The notes beneath the pieces were generated by a model. It saw only the letters and a program-made list of their open reading frames with translations. It was not told the DNA's origin and did not search any database. 5,232 bases of DNA from Tagaea sp. (GTDB lineage: Bacteria; Pseudomonadota; Alphaproteobacteria; CACIAM-22H2), in NCBI GenBank assembly GCA_023653245.1, contig JAMNXK010000202.1, positions 1-5,232 of the forward strand. Reading direction: 5' to 3'. How positions within the stretch are numbered: the stretch's first letter is position 1; every line of letters begins with the position of its first letter. A program made the position numbers and the translations under genes. Shown piece by piece: positions 1 through 5,232 of this stretch.

Positions 1-53
1 AGAAGGGTGAACAGCGTCAAACCCGAAACCGCGCGCAAAAGCGTCGATCGCAT
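1..53 (-). CDS. 5' end of an unidentified gene with signal-like N-terminus (partial)
   Basis: An ATG at 53-51 on the minus strand opens a frame that runs off the left edge after 17 complete codons. The peptide reads MRSTLLRAVSGLTLFTL: two arginines and a lysine-free basic start, followed by a hydrophobic run. This looks like the beginning of a Sec signal peptide or a first membrane segment. A G-rich stretch (GGGGGCGG) lies just upstream and could serve as ribosome binding site. The gene follows the HD-GYP gene on the same strand after about 134 bp, so it could be a separate unit or the distal end of the same operon. Too little is visible to name a product, and the call itself is tentative. 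Confidence 0.45.
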   Translation of the reverse strand, partial: MRSTLLRAVSGLTLFTL

Positions 54-169
54 ATCCGCCCCCGATTTCCCGGTCGTTGCGCCCCCCGCGCGATCTCAAC
101 CAAGGAGGCAACGATAGCGCAAACTCGGAACGCCAGGAAGCCGGATTCGAACCGGGCGCCGACGCGCGG

Positions 170-187
170 GCGCGGCGCGGGCCGCGC
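170..187 (-). terminator. GC-rich hairpin directly after the HD-GYP stop codon
   Basis: Immediately after the HD-GYP stop codon (190-188, minus strand) there is a perfect 6-bp inverted repeat, GCGCGG and CCGCGC, around a 6-base loop. No T-tract follows, so it is not a classic intrinsic terminator. It may slow polymerase or protect the 3' end of the operon message. In DNA this GC-rich such repeats can also arise by chance. Confidence 0.3.
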
Positions 188-1312
188 TCAAGCCGTGTCG
201 GCGAAGCGATCAAGCGTCGCGCGCACCTGCGGCAGTCCGCGTTCGAGGGCGGCCACGCAATCGCGATTGAGCTTGCCGCGCTCCGCCATCGCTTGCAGCT
301 CGCCGAGCGCGCGCGCGACGGGCCACGGCTCCTTGTACGGCCGCGCGGTCGTCAGCGCGTCGAAAATGTCGGCCACGGCCAGGATTTGGCCCTCGATCGA
401 GATACGCTCGCCGGCAAGCCCGATGGGATAGCCGCTGCCGTCGCGCATTTCGTGATGATGGCGCACCACGTTGTAGAGGACGTCGATACCCGGCATGGCT
501 TCGAAGCCGAGGCGGCGGACGATCTCGCGCACCATCTCGACGCCCGTGGCCACGTGCCCGCGCATGACCGCCATCTCGTCGGCGGTGAGTTTCCCCGGCT
601 TGAGCAGAATCGAGTCGGGAACGCCGACCTTGCCGATGTCGTGCAAGGGTGCGAACTGGAAGACCAGCTCGACGAAACGGTCCGACAGCCCGTACTTCGC
701 CGCGATCCCGTCGCCGATGATCCGGCAGAAATGCGACATGCGCGATAGATGCGCGGCCGTGTCGGAATCGCGATAGGCGCCGATCGATTGCGCGGTCGCG
801 ACGGCGGCGAGCAGCGAAGCGGAGTGCGAGCGGTCGAGCGCCGCGCGCAACCCCACGACTTGAGCGTAGGGTGCGACGAGCGCGCGCCGCTCGGACGTGA
901 AGAAGCCGGGTTCGCGCGCGTTGACGAACACCACGCCGACCAGCCGCGCCATGTCGTACACCGCATGGGCGTAGCTCGCCCGGTAGCCGAGTTCGAGCAG
1001 GCGCTTGGTGTGCCGCGACGAGGAGTCGATATAGGCCGTCAGATCGTCGATTACGCGCACGCCGTCGCGCTTGCGGGCGAAGAACAGGGATGGGATGCCG
1101 TCCATGCGCGCGGCGTAGGCGCGCAAGACCGGACCGTCGCCGCGCGACTCGGCGAAGGTGTGCAACGTGTCGCTGGGCGCGTCGTAGAGCGCCACCGCCA
1201 CGCGCACCGGCGCTTCGGCCCCCAAGACCGAGCCGAGCGTCGCGGCGATCTCGTCCAGATAAGCGCTCGTTTCTTCGCAACGCTCGACCGCGTCTTCGCG
1301 TACGGACAGCAT
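188..1312 (-). CDS. GAF-like/HD-GYP protein, probable cyclic-di-GMP phosphodiesterase
   Basis: A 374-residue cytoplasmic protein. The N-terminal half (about 15-160) looks like a GAF-type sensor, with the pattern A-R-L-V-G-V-V-F-V-N at 122-131 and G-F-F-T at 136-139; this part is a fold guess. The C-terminal half is a clear HD-GYP domain. Candidate metal ligands are H188, the HD pair H224-D225 in LHDIGKVGVPD, H253, H286/H287 and D315. K228 is present, and the GYP signature is intact in HHHEMRDGSGYP (285-296), as is FDALTTARPY (317-326). Enzymes of this family hydrolyse c-di-GMP to pGpG and GMP, so intact residues argue for an active enzyme. Position 184, four before H188, is Asp where trinuclear members are recalled to carry Glu. 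The ATG is fixed by AGAAGGAG six bases upstream. The gene lies 19 bp behind the chemoreceptor gene and is probably co-transcribed with it; the sensed ligand is unknown. Confidence 0.9.
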   Translation of the reverse strand: MLSVREDAVERCEETSAYLDEIAATLGSVLGAEAPVRVAVALYDAPSDTLHTFAESRGDGPVLRAYAARMDGIPSLFFARKRDGVRVIDDLTAYIDSSSRHTKRLLELGYRASYAHAVYDMARLVGVVFVNAREPGFFTSERRALVAPYAQVVGLRAALDRSHSASLLAAVATAQSIGAYRDSDTAAHLSRMSHFCRIIGDGIAAKYGLSDRFVELVFQFAPLHDIGKVGVPDSILLKPGKLTADEMAVMRGHVATGVEMVREIVRRLGFEAMPGIDVLYNVVRHHHEMRDGSGYPIGLAGERISIEGQILAVADIFDALTTARPYKEPWPVARALGELQAMAERGKLNRDCVAALERGLPQVRATLDRFADTA

Positions 1313-1318
1313 GTCCCG

Positions 1319-1326
1319 CTCCTTCT
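1319..1326 (-). promoter_or_regulatory. Ribosome binding site of the HD-GYP gene
   Basis: AGAAGGAG on the minus strand with a 6-base spacer to the ATG at 1312. It sits in the short gap after the chemoreceptor stop codon. It supports both the chosen start and independent translation from a shared transcript. Confidence 0.8.
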
Positions 1327-1331
1327 CCGGT

Positions 1332-2633
1332 TCACCCGGTTTTTCGCGCCGCCGCCAGGAATCGTTCGACCTCGCCCATCAGCGCGTCCGCGCGGACGGC
1401 CAGCTCGGTCAAGGTGCCTTGCATCGCGACGGCGGCGCCGCCGGTCTGGTCGGCGATGTTGCCGACCGCCGTGACGTTGGTGGCGACGTCGCGGCTGCCT
1501 TCGGCGGCTTGCTGGATCGTGCGCGTGATCTCGTTGGTCGCGGCCCCCTGCTGCTCGACCGCCGAGGCGATGGCCGTGGCCACGCCGTCGATACGCCCGA
1601 TCGTCTCGCCGATGCCCGCGATGGCGTCGACGGCCGCGCGCGTCGCCTCGCGGATCGCGGCGACTTGCGCCTCGATGTCGCCGGTGGCGCGCGCGGTTTG
1701 GCTCGCGAGCGACTTCACCTCGCCGGCCACGACCGCGAAGCCCTTGCCGGCTTCGCCCGCACGGGCGGCCTCGATGGTGGCGTTGAGGGCGAGCAGATTG
1801 GTCTGGCCCGCGATGTCGCTGATGAGCTTGACGACGTCGCCGATCCGGTCGGCCGCGGCCGACAAGCCGCGGACCGTCGCGTCGGTGCGTTTGGCGTCCT
1901 CGACGGCCGCCGCACTGATGCGCGCGGAATCGGAGACCTGCCGGGAAATCTCCGACACCGAAGACGACAGCTGCTCGGCGGCCGCCGCGACGGTCTGGAT
2001 GCTGGCCGAGGATTCCTCCGACGCCGCCGCGACGGCGGTGGCGCGTTTGCGCGTGTCGTCGGCGTCGTTCGCCATCCGCTCGGCGGACGTCTTCAGGCCC
2101 ACCACGTCGGTCGCGACGCCGCGCACGTTCGCGGCGAAGCTTTCGACGAGGCCCGAGAATTCGTCGACCTTGGCGCGCATCGAGTCCGTCGCCGCGTTGA
2201 TCACGCCGGCCTGGCGCGCGAACTGGCCCGACAAGCCGCGTTCGGCGATGCGCCGGTAGTAGATCCCACGGCTCACCGCGTCCATCGACGCGCCCGCCTC
2301 GCGCACGAAGGCGTCGGTCACGTCGATCATGTCGTCGAGCGCCGACAAGAACGGCGCCAGCGCGCCCGCACGGCCGACATTGACGACGCGTTCCTCGAAC
2401 TGGCCGCGCTGCACCGCGCGGCATACCGCCTCGGCGCGGGCGATCCATGCGTCGGCGCGCCGCAATTCGGCCGCGCACGCCAGCGCCGCCGCCAGCCCCG
2501 CCAGGCCGAACGCCGTGGCGGCGGCATAGCCGGCCCAATGGCCGATCCACGGCACGAGTGCGGCGAGGGCGCCGCAAGCGCCCGCGGCCAAGGCGAGCCG
2601 CGCGGCCTTAGAGTGAAAGGACGAAGCGGTCAT
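1332..2633 (-). CDS. Methyl-accepting chemotaxis protein without periplasmic sensor
   Basis: A 433-residue chemoreceptor. Two hydrophobic segments (about 10-31 and 34-55) separated by only a few residues form an inner-membrane hairpin, leaving no room for a periplasmic ligand domain. Residues about 57-152 resemble one or two HAMP-like signal-conversion units. Residues about 155-425 form the long alpha-helical signalling hairpin. Its conserved tip lies near 273-311 ([20 protein letters not shown], then [18 protein letters not shown]), the region that contacts CheA and CheW. The C-terminus ([12 protein letters not shown]) has no NWETF-type CheR/CheB tether. With no sensor of its own, it probably takes its input from the PAS protein encoded just upstream, whose gene overlaps this one by 26 bp. 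PAS, membrane hairpin and signalling domain together equal a complete Aer-type receptor. Pairing with the PAS protein is inference; the family call is secure. Confidence 0.95.
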   Translation of the reverse strand: MTASSFHSKAARLALAAGACGALAALVPWIGHWAGYAAATAFGLAGLAAALACAAELRRADAWIARAEAVCRAVQRGQFEERVVNVGRAGALAPFLSALDDMIDVTDAFVREAGASMDAVSRGIYYRRIAERGLSGQFARQAGVINAATDSMRAKVDEFSGLVESFAANVRGVATDVVGLKTSAERMANDADDTRKRATAVAAASEESSASIQTVAAAAEQLSSSVSEISRQVSDSARISAAAVEDAKRTDATVRGLSAAADRIGDVVKLISDIAGQTNLLALNATIEAARAGEAGKGFAVVAGEVKSLASQTARATGDIEAQVAAIREATRAAVDAIAGIGETIGRIDGVATAIASAVEQQGAATNEITRTIQQAAEGSRDVATNVTAVGNIADQTGGAAVAMQGTLTELAVRADALMGEVERFLAAARKTG

Positions 2634-3126
2634 AGGTCACCCCCTTGTCGCGCAGCAATCCGGTCAGCATCGCGCCCGCGCGCGCCAGACCTTCTTTGGA
2701 ATCGCCGCGCGATTCCTCCGCCAGCAGCTTGGCGTAAAGCGGCGCGATCGCGGCGACGGCGGACGGATCGGGCTTGCGCCGGTTGGAATGGAACCCCGCG
2801 ACGCGCCCATCGACAAGGCTCGGCGTCACGTGCGCGAGCACCCAGTAGTGATCGCCGTTGCGCGACATGTTCACGACATAGGCGAAGATCTCTTGGCCCG
2901 CCTTGATCGTGTCCCAGAGCAGCTTGAAAACGCAGCGCGGCATGTCGGGATGCCGGATGATCGAGTGGGGCGCGCCCAGCAGCTCGTCCTCGCCGAAGCC
3001 CGAAAGCCGGACGAACAGCCCGTTGCAATAGACGATGCGCCCCTTTTCGTCGGTCTTGCTGACGATCAACTCGTCTTCGCCGAAGCTTCGTTCGACGCCG
3101 GTCGGTCGGACGTTCGCGCGCGGCAT
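2608..3126 (-). CDS. Aer-like PAS protein, probable FAD-binding redox sensor
   Basis: A 172-residue soluble protein made of one PAS domain (about 17-120) plus a helical tail. It follows the Aer PAS closely: N35 in the YCNGLF segment, RLSGF at 40-44, the strong signature IRHPDMP at 57-63, and NGDHYWV at 90-96 followed by GFHSNRR at 111-117. In E. coli Aer the Arg-His-Pro-Asp motif and the equivalent Asn belong to the FAD-binding surface, so a flavin cofactor and a role in sensing redox state or oxygen are likely; this is family knowledge, not shown here. Unlike Aer there is no membrane or signalling part. The protein ends at TAA after YDRFVLSL, and a separate chemoreceptor gene supplies the rest. 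The start is fixed by GGAGGGGGAG just upstream. It is the first gene of the taxis operon. It could instead bind haem or another ligand. Confidence 0.9.
   Translation of the reverse strand: MPRANVRPTGVERSFGEDELIVSKTDEKGRIVYCNGLFVRLSGFGEDELLGAPHSIIRHPDMPRCVFKLLWDTIKAGQEIFAYVVNMSRNGDHYWVLAHVTPSLVDGRVAGFHSNRRKPDPSAVAAIAPLYAKLLAEESRGDSKEGLARAGAMLTGLLRDKGVTYDRFVLSL
2640..2646 (-). promoter_or_regulatory. Ribosome binding site of the chemoreceptor gene, inside the PAS gene
   Basis: AAGGGGG on the minus strand, six bases before the ATG at 2633. It lies within the last codons of the PAS gene. Its presence shows that the chemoreceptor has its own initiation site rather than being a broken continuation of the PAS reading frame, and suggests translational coupling. 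Confidence 0.75.
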
Positions 3127-3127
3127 G

Positions 3128-3137
3128 CTCCCCCTCC
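3128..3137 (-). promoter_or_regulatory. Ribosome binding site of the PAS gene
   Basis: GGAGGGGGAG on the minus strand, ending one base before the ATG at 3126; the GGAGG core sits at a usable distance. It is the strongest purine-rich site near this start and supports initiation here. Confidence 0.7.
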
Positions 3138-3192
3138 ATCGCCCCGAATTCCATTCCCATGTGCAGGATGATGCGCGCGATCTCGAGAAGCA

Positions 3193-3221
3193 ATTGTCCG
3201 AACGTACGGGTTACTCGGCAA
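3193..3221 (-). promoter_or_regulatory. Candidate promoter of the PAS/chemoreceptor/HD-GYP operon
   Basis: Read on the minus strand: TTGCCG (3221-3216) as -35, exactly 17 bp, then GACAAT (3198-3193) as -10. Each hexamer matches the sigma-70 consensus at four of six positions. Transcription would begin near 3186, giving a leader of about 60 bases before the PAS start. Prediction by eye only. Confidence 0.4.
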
Positions 3222-3273
3222 ATCCCGGCTCAGCCGATCGTCGCGCATACTTTCGTAGGGTGGCACGTCGCAT

Positions 3274-3303
3274 TTGGCGACATCGTTCTATTTTCCATAC
3301 AAT
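3274..3303 (+). promoter_or_regulatory. Candidate promoter of the LuxR-type regulator gene
   Basis: TTGGCG (3274-3279), an 18-bp spacer and TACAAT (3298-3303) on the plus strand; the -10 matches consensus at five of six positions, the -35 at four. Transcription would start near 3310. That leaves about 170 bases of leader before the preferred start at 3483. The -10 lies inside an inverted repeat, which suggests repression at this site. Prediction by eye only. Confidence 0.4.
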
Positions 3304-3314
3304 ACGAGTGTATG
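3296..3314. promoter_or_regulatory. Inverted repeat overlapping the plus-strand -10, candidate operator
   Basis: CATACA (3296-3301) and TGTATG (3309-3314) form perfect 6-bp arms around a 7-base centre, 19 bp in all. That is a normal size for a dimeric helix-turn-helix regulator. It covers the candidate -10 element TACAAT and the predicted start point. The binding protein is unknown; autoregulation by the downstream LuxR-type protein is one possibility. Confidence 0.4.
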
Positions 3315-3358
3315 CGCTTGGCGGCATCCAGTGTGCATTTCGGATTCAAGTTTTGCAC

Positions 3359-3378
3359 CAATCGAATACAATCGATGA
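3359..3378 (+). repeat. Tandem 10-bp repeat (CAATCGA)
   Basis: CAATCGAATA (3359-3368) is followed directly by CAATCGATGA (3369-3378), identical at eight of ten positions with a shared CAATCGA core. The period is close to one helical turn, so two protein subunits could bind the same DNA face. The sequence sits in the A/T-rich part of the divergent region. A second reading is the inverted pair ATCGA/TCGAT at 3361-3376. Confidence 0.4.
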
Positions 3379-3439
3379 TTAATACTGCCTTAAGGTCCGA
3401 ACGGGTACGGTTCGGCTTGGCGGATCGCACCGTATCCGC

Positions 3440-3453
3440 CGATCGGCCGATCG
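3440..3453. repeat. 14-bp perfect palindrome upstream of the LuxR-type gene
   Basis: CGATCGGCCGATCG is its own reverse complement. It lies 30-43 bp before the ATG at 3483. It could be an operator or form a hairpin in the leader. CGATCG is frequent throughout this window, so the palindrome may be fortuitous. Confidence 0.35.
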
Positions 3454-3482
3454 AACGGCCACAGATACCGGCGGACCAAGCA

Positions 3483-4136
3483 ATGCGAATTGCGATCGCG
3501 GGCGACGAGATTCTTCGGTACGTCGAATGGCTGCGGGCGATCGCCGCTCTGCCAGGCGCGCTCAAGTCGCGCCTGCACTTCGGCGCGAACGCATGCCAAG
3601 CGGCACTCGCGGACGCTGGGGATACGCCGACGCACTGTCTGCTGGCGTGCGGCGAGACGCTCGACGCCCTGCCCGCGGCCCTCGCGGCGCTGCGCGCGGC
3701 GAATCCGGAATTGCGCGTCGTGGCGTTGATCGACGCCACCCGGATCGCGCAGGTGGACGCCCTGATCGACGCGGGCGTCACCGCCGCCTTCGCGATCGAC
3801 GCGCCTTTCACGGCCGACCAGCGCCTGGGCGTCTTGCGCATGGCGTTGTCGGGCGTCCGGCTCGTCGACCCGGGGCTCTTGTCGATCCGGTCCGGCCCGT
3901 CCGCCGCGACCGGGGACGCCGGCGCGCCGCCGTCCTTCCCGGCTTTGTCGCGCCGGCAGCGCGAGATCGTTTCGCTGATCGCGGGCGGCGCGTCGAACAA
4001 GCAGATCGCGCGCGCCTTGTCGCTAAGCGAGACCACGATCAAATCGCATTTGACGACGACGATGCGTCGCCTCGGCCTGTCCAGCCGCTTGCAGCTGGCG
4101 ATCGCCGCCACGCGCGGCGGCATGTCGATCGGCTGA
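3483..4136 (+). CDS. LuxR/NarL-type regulator with degenerate receiver domain
   Basis: A 217-residue protein with response-regulator layout. Residues 1-130 follow the receiver pattern (MRIAIAGDE start, LRAANPELRVVALID at 70-84, DAG at 96-98, DPGLL at 129-133). A flexible linker covers about 134-152. A LuxR-type helix-turn-helix occupies 155-207, with LSRRQREIVSLIAGGASNKQ followed by IARALSLSETTIKSHL (175-190). Aligned by eye, the phospho-acceptor Asp is A55, the switch Thr/Ser is I83 and the conserved Lys is I105; only D8 remains of the acidic pair. It is therefore probably not controlled by ordinary aspartyl phosphorylation. No partner kinase is visible. The start at 3483 gives a typical family length and begins exactly at the first receiver strand, but its ribosome binding site is weak (GCGGA at 3471-3475). 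In-frame ATGs at 3375 and 3312 are alternatives. It converges on the NTF2-like gene with a 12-bp gap and no clear terminator. Confidence 0.85.
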   Translation: MRIAIAGDEILRYVEWLRAIAALPGALKSRLHFGANACQAALADAGDTPTHCLLACGETLDALPAALAALRAANPELRVVALIDATRIAQVDALIDAGVTAAFAIDAPFTADQRLGVLRMALSGVRLVDPGLLSIRSGPSAATGDAGAPPSFPALSRRQREIVSLIAGGASNKQIARALSLSETTIKSHLTTTMRRLGLSSRLQLAIAATRGGMSIG

Positions 4137-4148
4137 TCGGGACCGCCT

Positions 4149-4532
4149 CTACCGCGTCTCGGTCTGGAACACTTTCTGCGCGATCTGCCAGCGCCCGTCG
4201 ATCTTCAGCAGCGACAACAGATCGACGAAGTGGCGCGGCGGGATCGCGCATTGGACCTTCGCCAAGGCCATCGTCGGCCCGACGCGGTCGATCGACAGAA
4301 TACGGTCGTGCCGCGCCAAGCCTTTGGATTTCGGCGACGGGCGCGTGCGCACGGCGGCGAGCCATTGGTCGCGCGGCGTGATCGTCGGCTTGCCGTCGAC
4401 CGCTTGGGTCAGCGCGCTGGTCGGATGGAACGCGGCCGCGAGCTTGTCGGCGTCGCCTTCGTACAGCCCGTCGAGATAGGTCTTCACCACCGCTTCGATC
4501 TCGGCCAGATCGGAATCGTGTTCGATGGGCAT
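4149..4532 (-). CDS. NTF2-like protein, putative lumazine-binding-like family
   Basis: A 127-residue cytoplasmic protein with the features of the NTF2-like cone fold. These are an N-terminal helix (EIEAVVKTYLDGLYEGD, 11-27), the AAFHPTSAL segment (33-41), and a C-terminal sheet with HFVDLLSLLKIDGRWQIAQK (101-120). That last segment is typical of the small lumazine-binding-like/SnoaL-type branch. Members include enzymes, binding proteins and many of unknown role, so no reaction can be assigned. The ATG sits one base after the tpiA stop codon (TGA-C-ATG) and is preceded by AAGGGAG, so translation is probably coupled to tpiA. Whether it has any link to glycolysis is unknown; the linkage may only be an ordering effect. 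The family call is reasonably firm, the function open. Confidence 0.85.
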   Translation of the reverse strand: MPIEHDSDLAEIEAVVKTYLDGLYEGDADKLAAAFHPTSALTQAVDGKPTITPRDQWLAAVRTRPSPKSKGLARHDRILSIDRVGPTMALAKVQCAIPPRHFVDLLSLLKIDGRWQIAQKVFQTETR

Positions 4533-4533
4533 G

Positions 4534-5232
4534 TCAGGCTCCCTTGGGTGCGGCGGCGGCGATGGCCAGGAACTCCTCGGCCTTGAGCGAGGCGCCGCCG
4601 ATCAACGCGCCATCGACATTCGCCACGGCGAGCAGCTCGGCGGCGTTCGACCCCTTGACCGAGCCGCCATAGAGCACGCGCATCGCCGCGCCGTCGGGAA
4701 AGCGCGCCATCAGATCGGCGCGGATCTTGGCGTGGACCTCGGCCACTTGTGCTGTCGTCGGCGTGCGGCCCGTGCCGATCGCCCAGACCGGCTCGTAGGC
4801 GACGACCGTATTGCCGGCACTGGCCGCGCCGGGGAGCGAGCCCGCGAGCTGCGTGGCGACCACCGCCAGCGTGCTCCCGGCATCGCGCTCGGCCAAGGTT
4901 TCGCCCACGCAGACGATGGCGACCAAGCCCGCGCGCCACGCGGCTTCGGCCTTCGCGCATATCGCGGCGTCGGTCTCGGCGTGATCGGCACGGCGCTCGG
5001 AATGGCCGGCGATGACGTAGCGGCAGCCCACGTCGCGCAGCATTTCGGCGGCGACGTCGCCGGTATGCGCACCCGACGCTTTGGCGTGGCAATCTTGCGC
5101 GCCCAGCGCCACGGGGGCCGACCCCAGCACGCCCTTCACGGCGGCAAGCAGCGGGAAAGGCGGGCAAACCAGCAGCTCGGGCCCGCCCGGCTTGGCGCCG
5201 GCGCCGATCGCCGCGGCCAGTGCGGTGGCCTC
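4534..5232 (-). CDS. tpiA: Triosephosphate isomerase (N-terminus outside window)
   Basis: Interconverts dihydroxyacetone phosphate and glyceraldehyde 3-phosphate in glycolysis and gluconeogenesis, in the cytoplasm. The frame is open to the right edge, so 232 C-terminal residues are visible. About 20 residues, including the active-site Asn-x-Lys of the first strand, should lie beyond position 5232. Numbering from the edge, the catalytic His is H77 in AGHSERR (75-81), the catalytic Glu is E147 in [11 protein letters not shown] (145-155), and the flexible phosphate-gripping loop follows directly. VCVGE (108-112), YGGSV (188-192) and the late ALIGGASL segment complete the TIM-barrel signature. 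An internal GTG at 5139 could be mistaken for a start, but the family-typical sequence VCPPFPLL lies upstream of it. The gene is followed one base later by the NTF2-like gene. All visible key residues are intact. Confidence 0.97.
   Translation of the reverse strand, partial: EATALAAAIGAGAKPGGPELLVCPPFPLLAAVKGVLGSAPVALGAQDCHAKASGAHTGDVAAEMLRDVGCRYVIAGHSERRADHAETDAAICAKAEAAWRAGLVAIVCVGETLAERDAGSTLAVVATQLAGSLPGAASAGNTVVAYEPVWAIGTGRTPTTAQVAEVHAKIRADLMARFPDGAAMRVLYGGSVKGSNAAELLAVANVDGALIGGASLKAEEFLAIAAAAPKGA
4539..4545 (-). promoter_or_regulatory. Ribosome binding site of the NTF2-like gene, within the tpiA 3' end
   Basis: AAGGGAG on the minus strand with a 6-base spacer to the ATG at 4532. It is formed by the last codons of tpiA (Pro-Lys-Gly-Ala). 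This fixes the start and supports coupled translation of the two genes. Confidence 0.75.

Larger units (their letters stand above)
3127..3482. other. Divergent intergenic region
   Basis: About 356 bp between the PAS gene (leftward) and the LuxR-type gene (rightward). The part around 3280-3400 is visibly richer in A/T than the flanking genes, as expected of a control region. It contains candidate promoters on both strands, an inverted repeat over a -10 element, a tandem 10-bp repeat and a 14-bp palindrome, each listed separately. The plus-strand frame of the LuxR-type gene stays open through most of it, but its translation resembles no receiver sequence, so it is treated as non-coding. No small RNA gene or riboswitch was recognised. 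Confidence 0.6.

Noticed and set aside
105..113. AAGGAGG on the plus strand as a ribosome binding site for a small gene.
   Set aside because: No ATG or other convincing start follows at a suitable distance, and the plus-strand frame beyond it is antisense to the HD-GYP gene.
141..155. On the minus strand CCGGTTCGAATCCGG matches a tRNA T-arm consensus.
   Set aside because: Only a four-pair stem and loop fit. No matching acceptor strand, anticodon arm or D-arm is found upstream on that strand, where the HD-GYP gene ends, and no CCA follows. It could be a remnant or chance; there is no tRNA gene here.
77..748. Long plus-strand open frames opposite the HD-GYP and chemoreceptor genes, including 749-1474 and 1311-2906.
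   Set aside because: They are arginine- and alanine-rich antisense translations of clearly conserved minus-strand genes, a usual by-product of high GC content, and show no recognisable domain.
3261..3278. TGGCACG followed by TTTGGC looked like a sigma-54 promoter.
   Set aside because: The -24 half is a good match, but GG and GC are not separated by the required ten bases and the -12 half is wrong.
4126..4164. Short inverted repeats around the convergent stop codons (CGATC/GATCG and GACCG/CGGTC) as a bidirectional terminator.
   Set aside because: Stems are only five pairs, the second has a 14-base loop, and neither strand shows a T-tract.
4534..5139. GTG at 5139 as the start of tpiA.
   Set aside because: Family-typical sequence (VCPPFPLL) continues in frame upstream to the window edge, so the true start lies outside.

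Overview
The window is GC-rich, densely coded bacterial DNA. Gene content and protein style (an Aer-like PAS protein next to a separate chemoreceptor gene, an HD-GYP enzyme, a plain alphaproteobacterial-type TpiA) suggest an alphaproteobacterium, perhaps a Rhodospirillales relative. That assignment is inference from family resemblance only.

Left two thirds, minus strand (about 188-3126): a tight three-gene set reading right to left. First is a soluble Aer-like PAS protein (3126-2608). A membrane-anchored methyl-accepting chemotaxis protein with no periplasmic sensor follows (2633-1332; its start lies inside the end of the PAS gene). Last is a GAF-like/HD-GYP protein, probably a cyclic-di-GMP phosphodiesterase (1312-188). 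Each gene has a strong ribosome binding site, and the overlap and short gap imply one transcript. The simplest reading is a redox/energy-taxis receptor split over two genes, with a c-di-GMP output enzyme in the same transcript. Left of it, after a GC-rich hairpin, the first 17 codons of another minus-strand gene with a signal-like N-terminus run off the edge.

Middle (3127-3482): a divergent intergenic region, visibly richer in A/T than its surroundings. It holds a candidate promoter on each strand, a 19-bp inverted repeat covering the plus-strand -10, a tandem 10-bp repeat and a 14-bp perfect palindrome. It separates the taxis operon from a plus-strand LuxR/NarL-type regulator (3483-4136). 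The receiver domain of that regulator has lost the phospho-acceptor aspartate and other conserved catalytic positions.

Right end, minus strand (4149-5232): triosephosphate isomerase (tpiA, N-terminus outside the window), followed one base later by a small NTF2-like/lumazine-binding-like protein. These two look like a translationally coupled pair that converges on the LuxR-type gene with only 12 bp between stop codons.

No rRNA, complete tRNA, CRISPR array, insertion sequence or transposase was seen. The most interesting element is the split-Aer/HD-GYP operon facing a pseudo-receiver regulator; all the families involved are known.
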